A DNA stretch of 64,000 bases from Arachidicoccus ginsenosidivorans (GTDB lineage Bacteria > Bacteroidota > Bacteroidia > Chitinophagales > Chitinophagaceae). Under the pieces are notes generated by a model. It was not told the DNA's origin and did no database searches. It saw only the letters and a list, made by a program, of their open reading frames with translations. The translations under genes and the position numbers were made by a program. Where the stretch lies: contig NZ_CP042434.1 in the NCBI RefSeq assembly GCF_007971385.1, positions 1,240,001-1,304,000 of the forward strand, given 5' to 3'. Each line of letters begins with the position of its first letter. The first letter of the stretch is position 1. Shown here one piece after another: positions 19,177 through 27,297 of the stretch.

Positions 19177-20139
19177 ATGGCTAAGCCTGATGATGATTTT
19201 ACATTCTTAGAATCTCTGGACTCAGAATATGACAATGAACCAGATAATCCTGGCTGGCGCAGGCGAGTCTACCATATTATTTTCAGATCCGAGAGCCGCA
19301 AGGGGAAAATATTTGATATCATCCTGGTTCTTTTTATTTTGACCAATATTGGGGTTTTGCTATTAGAATCGATGGCAGGTATTGGTTCCAGATATGCACA
19401 TCTGTTTAAAATCCTGGATAGAATTTATCTGGTATTTTTTACACTGGAAGTAATACTAAGAATCGTCTGTGTTAAATGGCCTACCAGGTATATATTTAGT
19501 TTTTATGGTCTCATTGACCTGCTTTCTATTATCCCCTCTTATTTGGAACATTTTTTCCCGGAGACTCATGTACTGATGATTATTCGGGCATTCAGGCTTT
19601 TAAGGGTCTTCCGTATCTTTAAATTGGTAAAGTTTTTAAATGAGAGCAAGCGGCTCTTATTTGCGATGATTCGCTCCTTCAGGAAGATTTTAATCTTTTT
19701 GTTTTTCGTGCTGCTATTGACGGTTTTTTTGGGCGCCATCATGTATATGCTTGAATCGGGCAAAAACCCTCAGTTTTCCAGTATCCCGCAAAGCATCTAT
19801 TGGGCCATCGTCACCATTACAACGGTTGGATATGGAGATGTGGCCCCCATTACGCCTGCTGGCAAAGTGGTATCTTCTTTGATTATGATCCTTGGGTATG
19901 CGATTATTGCTGTACCAACGGGTATCCTGTCCACCTCCATGATGCGTGAAAGCTGGCGTCATTTACCCCAATATGCATTACTCCCTTGTCCAAAATGTGG
20001 AGAAAAGGGCCATGAAACCGACGCACTATTTTGTAAAAACTGTGGTGCAGCACTCTATGCAGATAAACAAGCCACAGGCCAAAAGACCGCTGATGCCCAG
20101 CCTGATGCTACCAAAACGAAGGGGGGGGGGGTAACCTAA
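19177..20139 (+). CDS. Voltage-gated-type potassium channel with C-terminal zinc ribbon
   Basis: 320 residues, six-transmembrane ion-transport fold: S1 about 45-65, S2 about 85-105, an S4-like helix rich in Arg/Lys (IIRAFRLLRVFRIFKLVKFL), S5, and the pore with selectivity filter TITTVGYGDVAP. The filter TVGYGD indicates K+. After S6 there is a double-CxxC ribbon (CPKCGEKGHETDALFCKNCG, residues about 270-290), which is not the usual RCK domain. Near the 3' end an 11-base G run encodes GGGV, so the last few codons depend on the run length. Confidence 0.88.
   Translation: MAKPDDDFTFLESLDSEYDNEPDNPGWRRRVYHIIFRSESRKGKIFDIILVLFILTNIGVLLLESMAGIGSRYAHLFKILDRIYLVFFTLEVILRIVCVKWPTRYIFSFYGLIDLLSIIPSYLEHFFPETHVLMIIRAFRLLRVFRIFKLVKFLNESKRLLFAMIRSFRKILIFLFFVLLLTVFLGAIMYMLESGKNPQFSSIPQSIYWAIVTITTVGYGDVAPITPAGKVVSSLIMILGYAIIAVPTGILSTSMMRESWRHLPQYALLPCPKCGEKGHETDALFCKNCGAALYADKQATGQKTADAQPDATKTKGGGVT
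20121..20131 (+). repeat. G11 mononucleotide run in the channel gene
   Basis: Eleven consecutive G, three codons before the stop. Such runs slip readily; because it is so close to the 3' end, length changes would alter only the C-terminal tail and stop position. Confidence 0.85.
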
Positions 20140-20205
20140 TTCATTAATGGGCTCTAACAGAGCTAACCCTTTTTTTCCCTACTGCTAATATTTTTTTAAT
20201 ACTTT

Positions 20206-22091
20206 TTATTTAGGGTTTCTATGTTGGCTGTGAGGTTTTGATTTTGGTTTCGTTTTAATTTTAGTTGTTGCTTTGTGCCCAGCATCATCAATTGCTTTAT
20301 TTAAAATATCCTGGATTTTACTACGCGTCTTTAGTTTATAGATTTCTGTACTTCTGGTTGGATTAACCCGGTTGGATAAAAAGATATAGACCAGATCTCT
20401 GTCTTCATCCACCCATACACAGGTTCCTGTATAACCCGTGTGTCCAAATGTATGTTGAGAGGCAAGCTTGGAAGGATACTCTTTGGATTTATCCGGATCC
20501 ACCCGGTCAAACCCATAGCCTCTTCTACTGACCTTGGACTCATTTTTTGTAAAAGTAGTTACTGTTTGCGGCTGAAAATACCGCTGGCCACCGTAATACC
20601 CTTTATTTAATAACATCTGGTAATAAGCAGCTAAATCTGTTGCACAGGCAAATAGGCCGGCATGGCCGGCAACGCCACCTTTCAGTGCTGCTCCTTCATC
20701 ATGTACATAGCCCACCAGTAAGGTTTTGCGAAATGTCTGATCATCTTCTGTTGGCACAATTCTGTTATCATCAAATTTATAATAAGGCAGATAACCGGTG
20801 CTGTGCATCCCTAAAGGTCTATAGAAATGGTTGTTGGCATATACATCCAGTGTGGTATCTGTGATAGATTCAATAACGGCCTGCATTACATACATACTGA
20901 TATCACTATAGACATATTTGCCCCTGGTAACAATTGGAGAATGCAACATTGTCGGCCACATAAAATCCTTAAAGAAGTTTTTTCGGATAAAATAATGGTC
21001 GGCTACTTTGGTTGGAAAGGCCGCACTGGAATCCCTACGGTAATCCTGATCGGTAATCATTTTTGGAAAATTAATAAAAGGCACAAAACCCGCCTGATGT
21101 AACATTACCTCTCTTAGATGGATATCTTTCATGCCGGTTTTGCGTGCCCTGGCAATATAATGACCTATGGTAGAATCCAGTTTGAGTTTACCTTTTTCAA
21201 CCAAATGCATTACGACGGGCGTCGTTGCGGTGATCTTTGTCACGGATGCCATATCAAATATATCGTTTAATTGCTCAGGCACTTTTTATAGTAAGTATGA
21301 AAACCATAGGCCTTATGAAAAAACACTTTACCTTTTCTAGCGGCCAGCACAACCATGCCGGGGGTGGCTCTTTTTGCGATGGCTTCCGCAGCCAGTTGGT
21401 CTATCTGGTGAAGTGACTCGCTGGATATGCCGAGTTCTTCCGGATAGGTATATTTTAATCGAATGGCACTGGTTGTATTTCCTTTGCCGGCCGGCATATC
21501 TGGTCCCAGCGGCTTTTTTAGTTTTCCATTTACGGCGATACCACCAAATACAATTTGGGCTGCGACACTTGCCGTTACTGATGTATGGGTTGGCATATAC
21601 AACACTGGGCACTTCAACTGACTCAAGTGGATGGAAAGGGGATGGCGAACAGCACCTAATATCACTACAATCATGGCCTTGCGCTTACTGATATCTTGTA
21701 AATACAGCTGATTGCGATAATCACTTAAACCGTCAGCTGTTAAGGTCACGATAACAGTATTATAAGGTTGTAGGTCATCTTCAAGGTTATACAAATCCGC
21801 TGAATCCTGGTAGGGCTTTGCGCTTAGGGAAGCAACAGGTGCGTATAAATTGGCGATACTGTCAAATAAGCCGCTTTGATTCTCCTCCAGATGGACAGCT
21901 ACTATACTTCTGTTTTCAAGGTTTTTGATGGGCAATAAATCAGGATGGTGTCCCAATAAAACAGCCGCATGCTCCGCTGATCTTAATTGCTGGAAGGCTT
22001 CTTTTGGGTTTTGTTTGGGTTGTGCATCCAGAGATAAGGTCATTAATTGACTTATTAACAGACAAAGGCCTGTCCATAATTTGAACTTCAT
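20206..22091 (-). CDS. Serine hydrolase (beta-lactamase fold) fused to GH3 C-terminal domain, apparent frameshift
   Basis: About 628 residues after repair, with a signal peptide (SQLMTLSLDAQP). Residues about 35-215 resemble the C-terminal domain of family 3 glycosidases (LLGHHPDLLPIKNLENRSIV), without the catalytic GH3 barrel. The remainder is a class C beta-lactamase/penicillin-binding fold with the catalytic SxxK in DMASVTKITATTPVV, a YSD motif and HTFGHTGYTGT. In many Bacteroidota the complete GH3 and this hydrolase are fused in one protein. The frame breaks at the T5 run 21283-21287 (plus): one more base gives YYKKVPEQLNDIFDMASVTK. Substrate unknown; peptidoglycan-related or ester hydrolysis is plausible. 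Confidence 0.83.
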
Positions 22092-22207
22092 ACATCAGAC
22101 ATTTGACTAAAGATAGACAATTTCTGTTAGGCAGCCATAATGGGAATCCGCGTTTAGTTATCGCTCCCGATTCTTTGGCCTCTGATGCACAGGTTGCATT
22201 TAAAAAC

Positions 22208-22255
22208 AAATATCCATGCAGTTTATGGGTTGTGTTCAAAGCTGCATGGATATTT
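22208..22255 (-). terminator. Terminator downstream of the DUF6088 gene
   Basis: AAATATCCATGCAG and its perfect complement (14 bp) around a 20-base loop; on the minus strand it is followed by TGTTTTTAAA. Confidence 0.7.
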
Positions 22256-22355
22256 CCTTTAGATGACCTTATTGGATAACTTGTTGGACAATATTGTTGG
22301 TTATTATTGTCGAAGAACATTGTGGATGACCTATGGGATGATTTACTTTGAATCG

Positions 22356-23000
22356 TTATCCATTTAAGGCCATTCGCCCGATTACCCGGATCCACTCCGT
22401 TGCAAGGCTAATATCATGCTCCAGGGCATAAGGGCTTTCTTTTCTTAATTGTAGCACGGCCAGTCTAACCTGGTCCAGGGTGATTTTTTCCGGGCCAATC
22501 GCTTTTAAAGCCTGGATCACCAGTGAACTGACCTGCCCAATGCAAGCAACATTTTTACCGGAACTGGATCTGAAAAGCATACTGCTTTTCCCAATATGAA
22601 ACCGTCTGTTTTTGCCACTTGTCAGATACTCTGTAAAGCCAGGATGCTGGGTCGATAGTCCTGCCAGATAAACAGCCCATTTACCAGCTGGAACGGCTCT
22701 TACATTATATTTGCGGCAAACAGCCTTCGCAATATCCTGCGGACGGGGCAATACTTCTTTTGATATAGGATCATAGCCAGTTATAGCATACATACCACGG
22801 TCGATCCTTTTGAGCTTTGCCTTACTTACCAATCTTTCCAGGCTCTTTGCTGCGGCCTTATACTTAAACGCTCCGTCTACTATAAAATCATCAATAAAAA
22901 ACAACTGCCCAACCGGTGCCGCCTGTATTTTTTCCCAGATAACGGTTTCTATATTCTTTGCCTTTTCTGCTTTTTTGGCTGCAATTTGTTCAATGGTCAT
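22356..23000 (-). CDS. DUF6088 family protein (AbiEi antitoxin-like)
   Basis: 214 residues. An N-terminal winged-HTH segment (LFFIDDFIVDGAFKYKAAAK, SLERLVSKAKLKRIDRGMYA) and the DUF6088 core (RKYNVRAVPAGKWAVYLAGL, STQHPGFTEYLTSGKNRRFH). DUF6088 proteins resemble the AbiEi antitoxin/transcriptional repressor of type IV toxin-antitoxin systems and are usually paired with an AbiEii nucleotidyltransferase. No such toxin is encoded on either side: the downstream neighbour is the hydrolase and upstream is tsf. It is therefore an orphan here. Confidence 0.8.
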   Translation of the reverse strand: MTIEQIAAKKAEKAKNIETVIWEKIQAAPVGQLFFIDDFIVDGAFKYKAAAKSLERLVSKAKLKRIDRGMYAITGYDPISKEVLPRPQDIAKAVCRKYNVRAVPAGKWAVYLAGLSTQHPGFTEYLTSGKNRRFHIGKSSMLFRSSSGKNVACIGQVSSLVIQALKAIGPEKITLDQVRLAVLQLRKESPYALEHDISLATEWIRVIGRMALNG

Positions 23001-23090
23001 AGGCGCTTATTTGTCGTAAAAATACGCAAAAATTATAAAATTTATACCTTTTGCGACAATTTAAATTCCATTTTTTTCATCAATAGCCCA

Positions 23091-23123
23091 AAAAAGCGGT
23101 TCATCCTAATTGAATGAACCGCT
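23091..23123 (-). terminator. Intrinsic terminator downstream of tsf
   Basis: Minus strand: AGCGGTTCAT, 9-base loop, ATGAACCGCT followed by TTTT. It closes the rplM-rpsI-rpsB-tsf block. Confidence 0.85.
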
Positions 23124-23171
23124 AATATACATTGCAGACATCTCGAATCAACAGATGCCCATCCTATTAAT

Positions 23172-23996
23172 TTAACCTAATGCCACACGTTTAAACCCAG
23201 TAACTTTCAGGTCGCTACCTAAGTAAGCAGCTACTGTTTTGCTAGGGTCTTTCACAAATGGCTGCGCCAAAAGCGTATTTTCTTTAAAGAATGCATTGAG
23301 CTTTCCTTCAGCGATTTTTGCGATCATTTCATCAGATTTGCCTTCCATTTTGGGATCGGCCTTCATAGTGTCAATGATAACAGCTCTTTCTCTGTCAACG
23401 GTTTCTTTAGAAATGCTTTCCGGATCGATAGCCAGTGGGTTGAGCGCCGCAATTTGCATCGCTACATCTTTACCAGCCTCACCTGCATCTTTATTGAATC
23501 CAACCAGCACGCCAATACGGTTAGCACCGTGAATATAAGAGGCCACATAAGGAGCTTCCACTACTTCAAAGCTGGCAATACCAATTTTCTCTCCAATCGC
23601 TGCCAGTTTATCATTGATTAAGTCTGCTACTTTCGCCGCTCCAACTGTTGCATTGTTTAATGCTTCTACAGAATCAACATTGTTTTCTACCGCTGCATTA
23701 GCGATAGATTCTGCAAATGCGACAAAGTCTGCATTTTTAGACACGAAGTCGGTTTCACAGGAAATGTTAACAATATAACCTTTAGTATTATCACTGTTGG
23801 TTTTTGCGATAACAACACCTTCTTTAGCTTCTCTGTCGCTACGTTTGGCGGCCACTTTCTGACCTTGTTTACGCAACCAATCAATAGCGGCTTCAAAATC
23901 ACCGTTAGTTTCAGTTAATGCCTTACGACAATCCATCATACCGGCTCCTGTAGCCTGACGTAATTTATTAATATCCTGCGCTGTAATAGCTGCCAT
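23172..23996 (-). CDS. tsf: Translation elongation factor Ts
   Basis: 274 residues. The N-terminal module and conserved motif are clear (ITAQDINKLRQATGAGMMDC, RKALTETNGDFEAAIDWLRK), as is the EF-Ts core YIVNISCETDFVSKNADFV. It recycles EF-Tu from GDP to GTP form. It follows rpsB on the same strand, but two hairpins stand in the 137-base gap. Confidence 0.97.
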   Translation of the reverse strand: MAAITAQDINKLRQATGAGMMDCRKALTETNGDFEAAIDWLRKQGQKVAAKRSDREAKEGVVIAKTNSDNTKGYIVNISCETDFVSKNADFVAFAESIANAAVENNVDSVEALNNATVGAAKVADLINDKLAAIGEKIGIASFEVVEAPYVASYIHGANRIGVLVGFNKDAGEAGKDVAMQIAALNPLAIDPESISKETVDRERAVIIDTMKADPKMEGKSDEMIAKIAEGKLNAFFKENTLLAQPFVKDPSKTVAAYLGSDLKVTGFKRVALG

Positions 23997-24033
23997 GGTT
24001 TAATTCCTCCAAATATTTTTAAATGTTTAATAA

Positions 24034-24089
24034 AAACCTAGCTCCTAGGTTTAAATAAGAAGCCTGCAAAAGATATTTACAGGCTTCTT
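24034..24089 (-). terminator. Two hairpins between rpsB and tsf
   Basis: On the minus strand the first is AAGAAGCCTG with its perfect complement (24057-24089, 13-base loop) and the second AAACCTAG-GAG-CTAGGTTT (24034-24052) followed by TTATTAAAC. The second looks like an intrinsic terminator; together they probably set the ratio of rpsB to tsf mRNA or form an rpsB 3' end. Confidence 0.6.
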
Positions 24090-24133
24090 TATTGACTTAG
24101 TTCAAAATAATTCTCTTTTAATCAAAGAAGCAA

Positions 24134-25018
24134 TTATCTTTTGCCACCAGCCTGGGGCTTGCGGGCGCCACCACCTTGAGGTGCACGACGCTTAGGTCCG
24201 CCTTCACCCTGACGACCACGGCCACCGGAAGTGCTGCCACCTTCGGCTTCAGCTTCTGCCTGCAGTCTGGCTGCTTTTGTTTCATTTTCGTTGTCTACTT
24301 CTTCTTCATCTTCATCTTTTGCAGCCTGACGCTCAGCCAGACCTTCTGCGATTGCAGCGGTGATGTAGTTGGTAATGATGGCTACGGATTTAGTAGCGTC
24401 ATCATTTGAAGGAATAGCGAAGTCTACTTTATTAGGATCACAGTTGGTATCAACCATACCAAAAGTAGTAATACCTAAACGTTTAGCTTCAGCTAGTGCA
24501 ATGTGTTCGTGTCCAATATCAACCAGGAATAAAGCTGCCGGAAGACGGCTCATTTGGGCAATACCACCCAATACTTTTTCCATTTTATCTTTATCACGCG
24601 CCAGCGTAAGCTTTTCTTTTTTGGTCAGGCTGTCCGCATTTGCATCGCTGAGCAATTTTTCTATGCTCTGCATTTTCTTAACGCTTTTACGCACAGTGTT
24701 GAAGTTGGTCAACATACCTCCCAACCAACGTTCTGTAGCGAAAGGCATATTTACTTTCTTTGCACAATCGGATACGATTTCTTTTGCCTGCTTTTTGGTA
24801 GCAACAAACATGATCTTTTTACCGCTTTTGGCGATCTGTTTCATCGCAGCTGCAGTTTCCTGCAGGTGATCAACAGTCTTGTTCAGATCGATGATGTGAA
24901 TGCCTTTTTTCTCTGCAAAAATGTAAGGTAACATTTTTGGGTTCCACTTCTTCTTGAGATGACCAAAGTGTACTCCGGCCTCAAGCAGTTGCTGCTGTAG
25001 AGAAGTATTTGTTTCCAT
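24134..25018 (-). CDS. rpsB: 30S ribosomal protein S2 with acidic and Gly/Arg-rich tail
   Basis: 294 residues. The S2 core is standard (GVHFGHLKKKWNPKMLPYIF, AEKKGIHIIDLNKTVDHL, RWLGGMLTNFNTVRKSVK, DTNCDPNKVDFAIPSNDDA). After about residue 230 the protein carries an unusual extension: a run of Asp/Glu (KDEDEEEVDNENE) and then a Gly/Arg/Lys/Pro-rich tail of about 40 residues. Ordinary S2 ends near residue 240. The tail is encoded in good frame with normal codon use, so it is not an annotation artefact. Confidence 0.97.
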   Translation of the reverse strand: METNTSLQQQLLEAGVHFGHLKKKWNPKMLPYIFAEKKGIHIIDLNKTVDHLQETAAAMKQIAKSGKKIMFVATKKQAKEIVSDCAKKVNMPFATERWLGGMLTNFNTVRKSVKKMQSIEKLLSDANADSLTKKEKLTLARDKDKMEKVLGGIAQMSRLPAALFLVDIGHEHIALAEAKRLGITTFGMVDTNCDPNKVDFAIPSNDDATKSVAIITNYITAAIAEGLAERQAAKDEDEEEVDNENETKAARLQAEAEAEGGSTSGGRGRQGEGGPKRRAPQGGGARKPQAGGKR

Positions 25019-25126
25019 TTATTAAAAATTATAGTATGGTTAAAATGATTATTTCTGAAAGTAAAATACCACTGTTCGCATCCAAGCCACCGGCTGAGGT
25101 AGCGAACAGTGAACATATTTTCTGTA

Positions 25127-25516
25127 TTAACGTTTGCTGAACTGGAAGCTACGACGTGCTTTCTTATGACCAAATTTCTTACGTTCAACACTTTTCGGAT
25201 TACGCGTTAACAGACCTGCTGCTTTTAATGCTGGGCGATATTCCGGATCAATTTCAATCAGTGCACGGGCGATTCCTAATTTGGCTGCTTCTGCCTGGCC
25301 TTTGACACCACCACCGGTTGCATTGATTTTTACATCAAACTTATCGCTTCCTTCTACAGTTTTCAGCGGTACTTCTACCTGGTTCTGTAAATAAGCTAAA
25401 GTGAAATATTCTTTATAGTCCTTGTCGTTAATGGTAATTTTCCCACTACCGCGGCTGATAAATACGCGGGTAACGGCTTCTTTACGACGTCCTACGGCTA
25501 TTTTTTGCTTTTCCAT
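25127..25516 (-). CDS. rpsI: 30S ribosomal protein S9
   Basis: 129 residues. Typical motifs: IAVGRRKEAVTRVFISRGSG, VKINATGGGVKGQAEAAKLG and the basic C-terminus ending FQFSKR, whose last residues contact P-site tRNA. Directly downstream of rplM (52 bases). Confidence 0.98.
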   Translation of the reverse strand: MEKQKIAVGRRKEAVTRVFISRGSGKITINDKDYKEYFTLAYLQNQVEVPLKTVEGSDKFDVKINATGGGVKGQAEAAKLGIARALIEIDPEYRPALKAAGLLTRNPKSVERKKFGHKKARRSFQFSKR

Positions 25517-25568
25517 TGAGTATTAATTATTTACAAAAGCGTTCTTTTGTAAGATTGTTTAAGTTTAA

Positions 25569-26012
25569 TTAGAATTTCAGTTCTTTGGGTTGCTGTGCAG
25601 TATGTGGATGTGCCTCACCTGCATAAACAAATAATTTTTTGATCATTTTACGACCTAATTTGTTTTTAGGCAACATACCTTTGATAGCTCTTTCCAGAAC
25701 GACTTCAGGGCGACGCTTTAAAAGGTCCTTAGCGACTTCTTCTTTCTTACCACCTGGATAACCAGAGAAGTTAATATAGGTTTTCTGATCCAACTTGTTA
25801 CCAGTGAAGGTAACTTTATCTGCATTGATGATGATTACGTAATCACCGGTGTCAACGTGTGGAGTATAAGAAGCTTTATGCTTGCCACGCAAAATGGCTG
25901 CAATCTTAGCGCTGATACGACCCACGGTTTGATTAGTACCATCCACAATGTGCCATTGGCGTTGAACGGTAGCCGCATTCGCGTGCTTGGTTGTGAAATG
26001 TAGTTTACTCAT
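25569..26012 (-). CDS. rplM: 50S ribosomal protein L13
   Basis: 147 residues. Conserved segments: QRQWHIVDGTNQTVGRISAK, LRGKHKASYTPHVDTGDYVI, KLDQKTYINFSGYPGG and GMLPKNKLGRKMIKKLFVYA. First gene of the rplM-rpsI-rpsB-tsf block, the usual Bacteroidota order; a promoter lies about 55-85 bases upstream. Confidence 0.98.
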   Translation of the reverse strand: MSKLHFTTKHANAATVQRQWHIVDGTNQTVGRISAKIAAILRGKHKASYTPHVDTGDYVIIINADKVTFTGNKLDQKTYINFSGYPGGKKEEVAKDLLKRRPEVVLERAIKGMLPKNKLGRKMIKKLFVYAGEAHPHTAQQPKELKF

Positions 26013-26066
26013 TGTTAAAATGTTTTATTGCGACGCTATCCCGCCGCTTTTTATTAAATTAGGGTG

Positions 26067-26097
26067 CAAAGTTGCGCTTAGTTTTTGGATATAACAA
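26067..26097 (-). promoter_or_regulatory. Promoter of the ribosomal protein block
   Basis: Minus strand: TTG (26097-26095), 20-base spacer, CAACTTTG (26074-26067). This matches the Bacteroidota -33/-7 pattern except for C in place of T at the first -7 position. The rplM start is 55 bases downstream. Confidence 0.5.
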
Positions 26098-26255
26098 GCA
26101 ATTCAAGGAATTTTAAATAAGACAACTTTCTAATTAATTGATTTACAATAATTATTTTGACCTTATTTTAAAATATACCTTTAAAAATAGCCTAAAAACG
26201 GCCTTTGTAGGGTTGTTTCTTCTTTTTGCAAGGCGTAAACCTGGAATTTCCAGCA

Positions 26256-26846
26256 CTATACATGAAGTAGTTGGTGGATATCTTCTGGGCGATATTCTTT
26301 AATCTGACCGGAATTCCAGCCTGTAATATCCAGATCTTCCATAGATATTCGAACGAGACGCAGGACTGGGGACCCGACTGCTGCACACATTTTTCTGACC
26401 TGTCGGTTTTTGCCCTCCTTTAGGGTTATAGCCATCCAGGGGGCAGGTACGGTTTTTCTGAACCGGATGGGTGGTGTTCTTTCTGGTAACAGCGGCGCTG
26501 TTTGCAGCAGCCTTGCCTCTACCGCTTTGCACTGATGAGTTTTGCCATTTACATTAATGGCGACACCCGTTTTTAACTGGATGATGGCCTCAGGGCTAAC
26601 CATTCCATCCACTTGCACATAATAGGTCCGGGCATGGGCATTTCTGGGATGAAGGAGTGCCTGATTGAGCCTCGTATCATTGGTTAAGAGTAAAAGCCCC
26701 TCACTATCATAGTCCAGTCTCCCCACAGGGTATACATCTTTTGGGACTGAGAACCAGTCTTTAAGGGTCTTCTTACCTGACTCAGCAGAGAACTGGGATA
26801 AGGTCTGATAGGGTTTATAAATAACAAAGTAACGAAAAGCGGGCAA
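26256..26846 (-). CDS. RsuA/RluE-family rRNA pseudouridine synthase
   Basis: 196 residues, without an S4 domain. Catalytic Asp lies in PVGRLDYDSEGLLLLTND; also RTYYVQVDG and the C-terminal KEGKNRQVRKMCAAVGSPVL and LVRISMEDLDI. Size and sequence suggest the RluE-like group that modifies 23S rRNA. The only in-frame start matching the family N-terminus (FRYFVIYKPYQTLSQF) is TTG at 26846. Confidence 0.9.
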   Translation of the reverse strand: MPAFRYFVIYKPYQTLSQFSAESGKKTLKDWFSVPKDVYPVGRLDYDSEGLLLLTNDTRLNQALLHPRNAHARTYYVQVDGMVSPEAIIQLKTGVAINVNGKTHQCKAVEARLLQTAPLLPERTPPIRFRKTVPAPWMAITLKEGKNRQVRKMCAAVGSPVLRLVRISMEDLDITGWNSGQIKEYRPEDIHQLLHV

Positions 26847-26867
26847 AGGCTTATTATTTTAATATTT

Positions 26868-27116
26868 TTAGTTCTTGTTGAACAAAAAAACAAAGGGTTT
26901 GATGGGATCGCTTATAATCTTACGTACTAAATAGCTCTTCTGAATTATCCGATAATGGTTAAGATCAATGACTTCATGGGCCTGACAAAACTGTTCAGTG
27001 CCTTCCACCAGGTAGAGCATCGCATGAATAGAGCGCACCTGCTGCTCAAAAGCAGCGGTATTGGTATCCATGTATTTGGATAATATGATCAAATCTCTAT
27101 TATTAAACGCGTTCAT
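26868..27116 (-). CDS. Small hypothetical protein
   Basis: 82 residues from ATG at 27116, upstream of the pseudouridine synthase on the same strand (21 bases apart). Composition is normal and amphipathic, starting MNAFNNRDLIILSKYMDTN and ending in a basic segment. No family is recognised. It may be co-transcribed with the synthase. Confidence 0.4.
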   Translation of the reverse strand: MNAFNNRDLIILSKYMDTNTAAFEQQVRSIHAMLYLVEGTEQFCQAHEVIDLNHYRIIQKSYLVRKIISDPIKPFVFLFNKN

Positions 27117-27234
27117 GCTTTAGCTTACTCTTGTGTGTCGTTTTCTTAGTCTTTTAATATCCGCATTACCCTGATTTAGCTTATCCCTGTTTTAATTAAA
27201 GTTAGCTTAATTTTCAGGTCTGCCAGAAACCCTT

Positions 27235-27242
27235 TAATTTTG
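27235..27242 (+). promoter_or_regulatory. Promoter -7 element upstream of the glycosyltransferase gene
   Basis: TAATTTTG, a perfect TAnnTTTG, 55 bases before the TTG start at 27298. No good -33 box at the expected distance. Confidence 0.4.
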
Positions 27243-27297
27243 TTTTTGCCGAGGTGTTTCAAGGCCATCCAAGGCAAAATTATTAAAAAATAAGTTT

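Noticed and set aside
21940..22395. A 151-codon minus-strand frame overlapping the end of the DUF6088 gene
   Set aside because: It overlaps the hydrolase signal peptide region and the terminator; residue pattern is that of a shadow frame.
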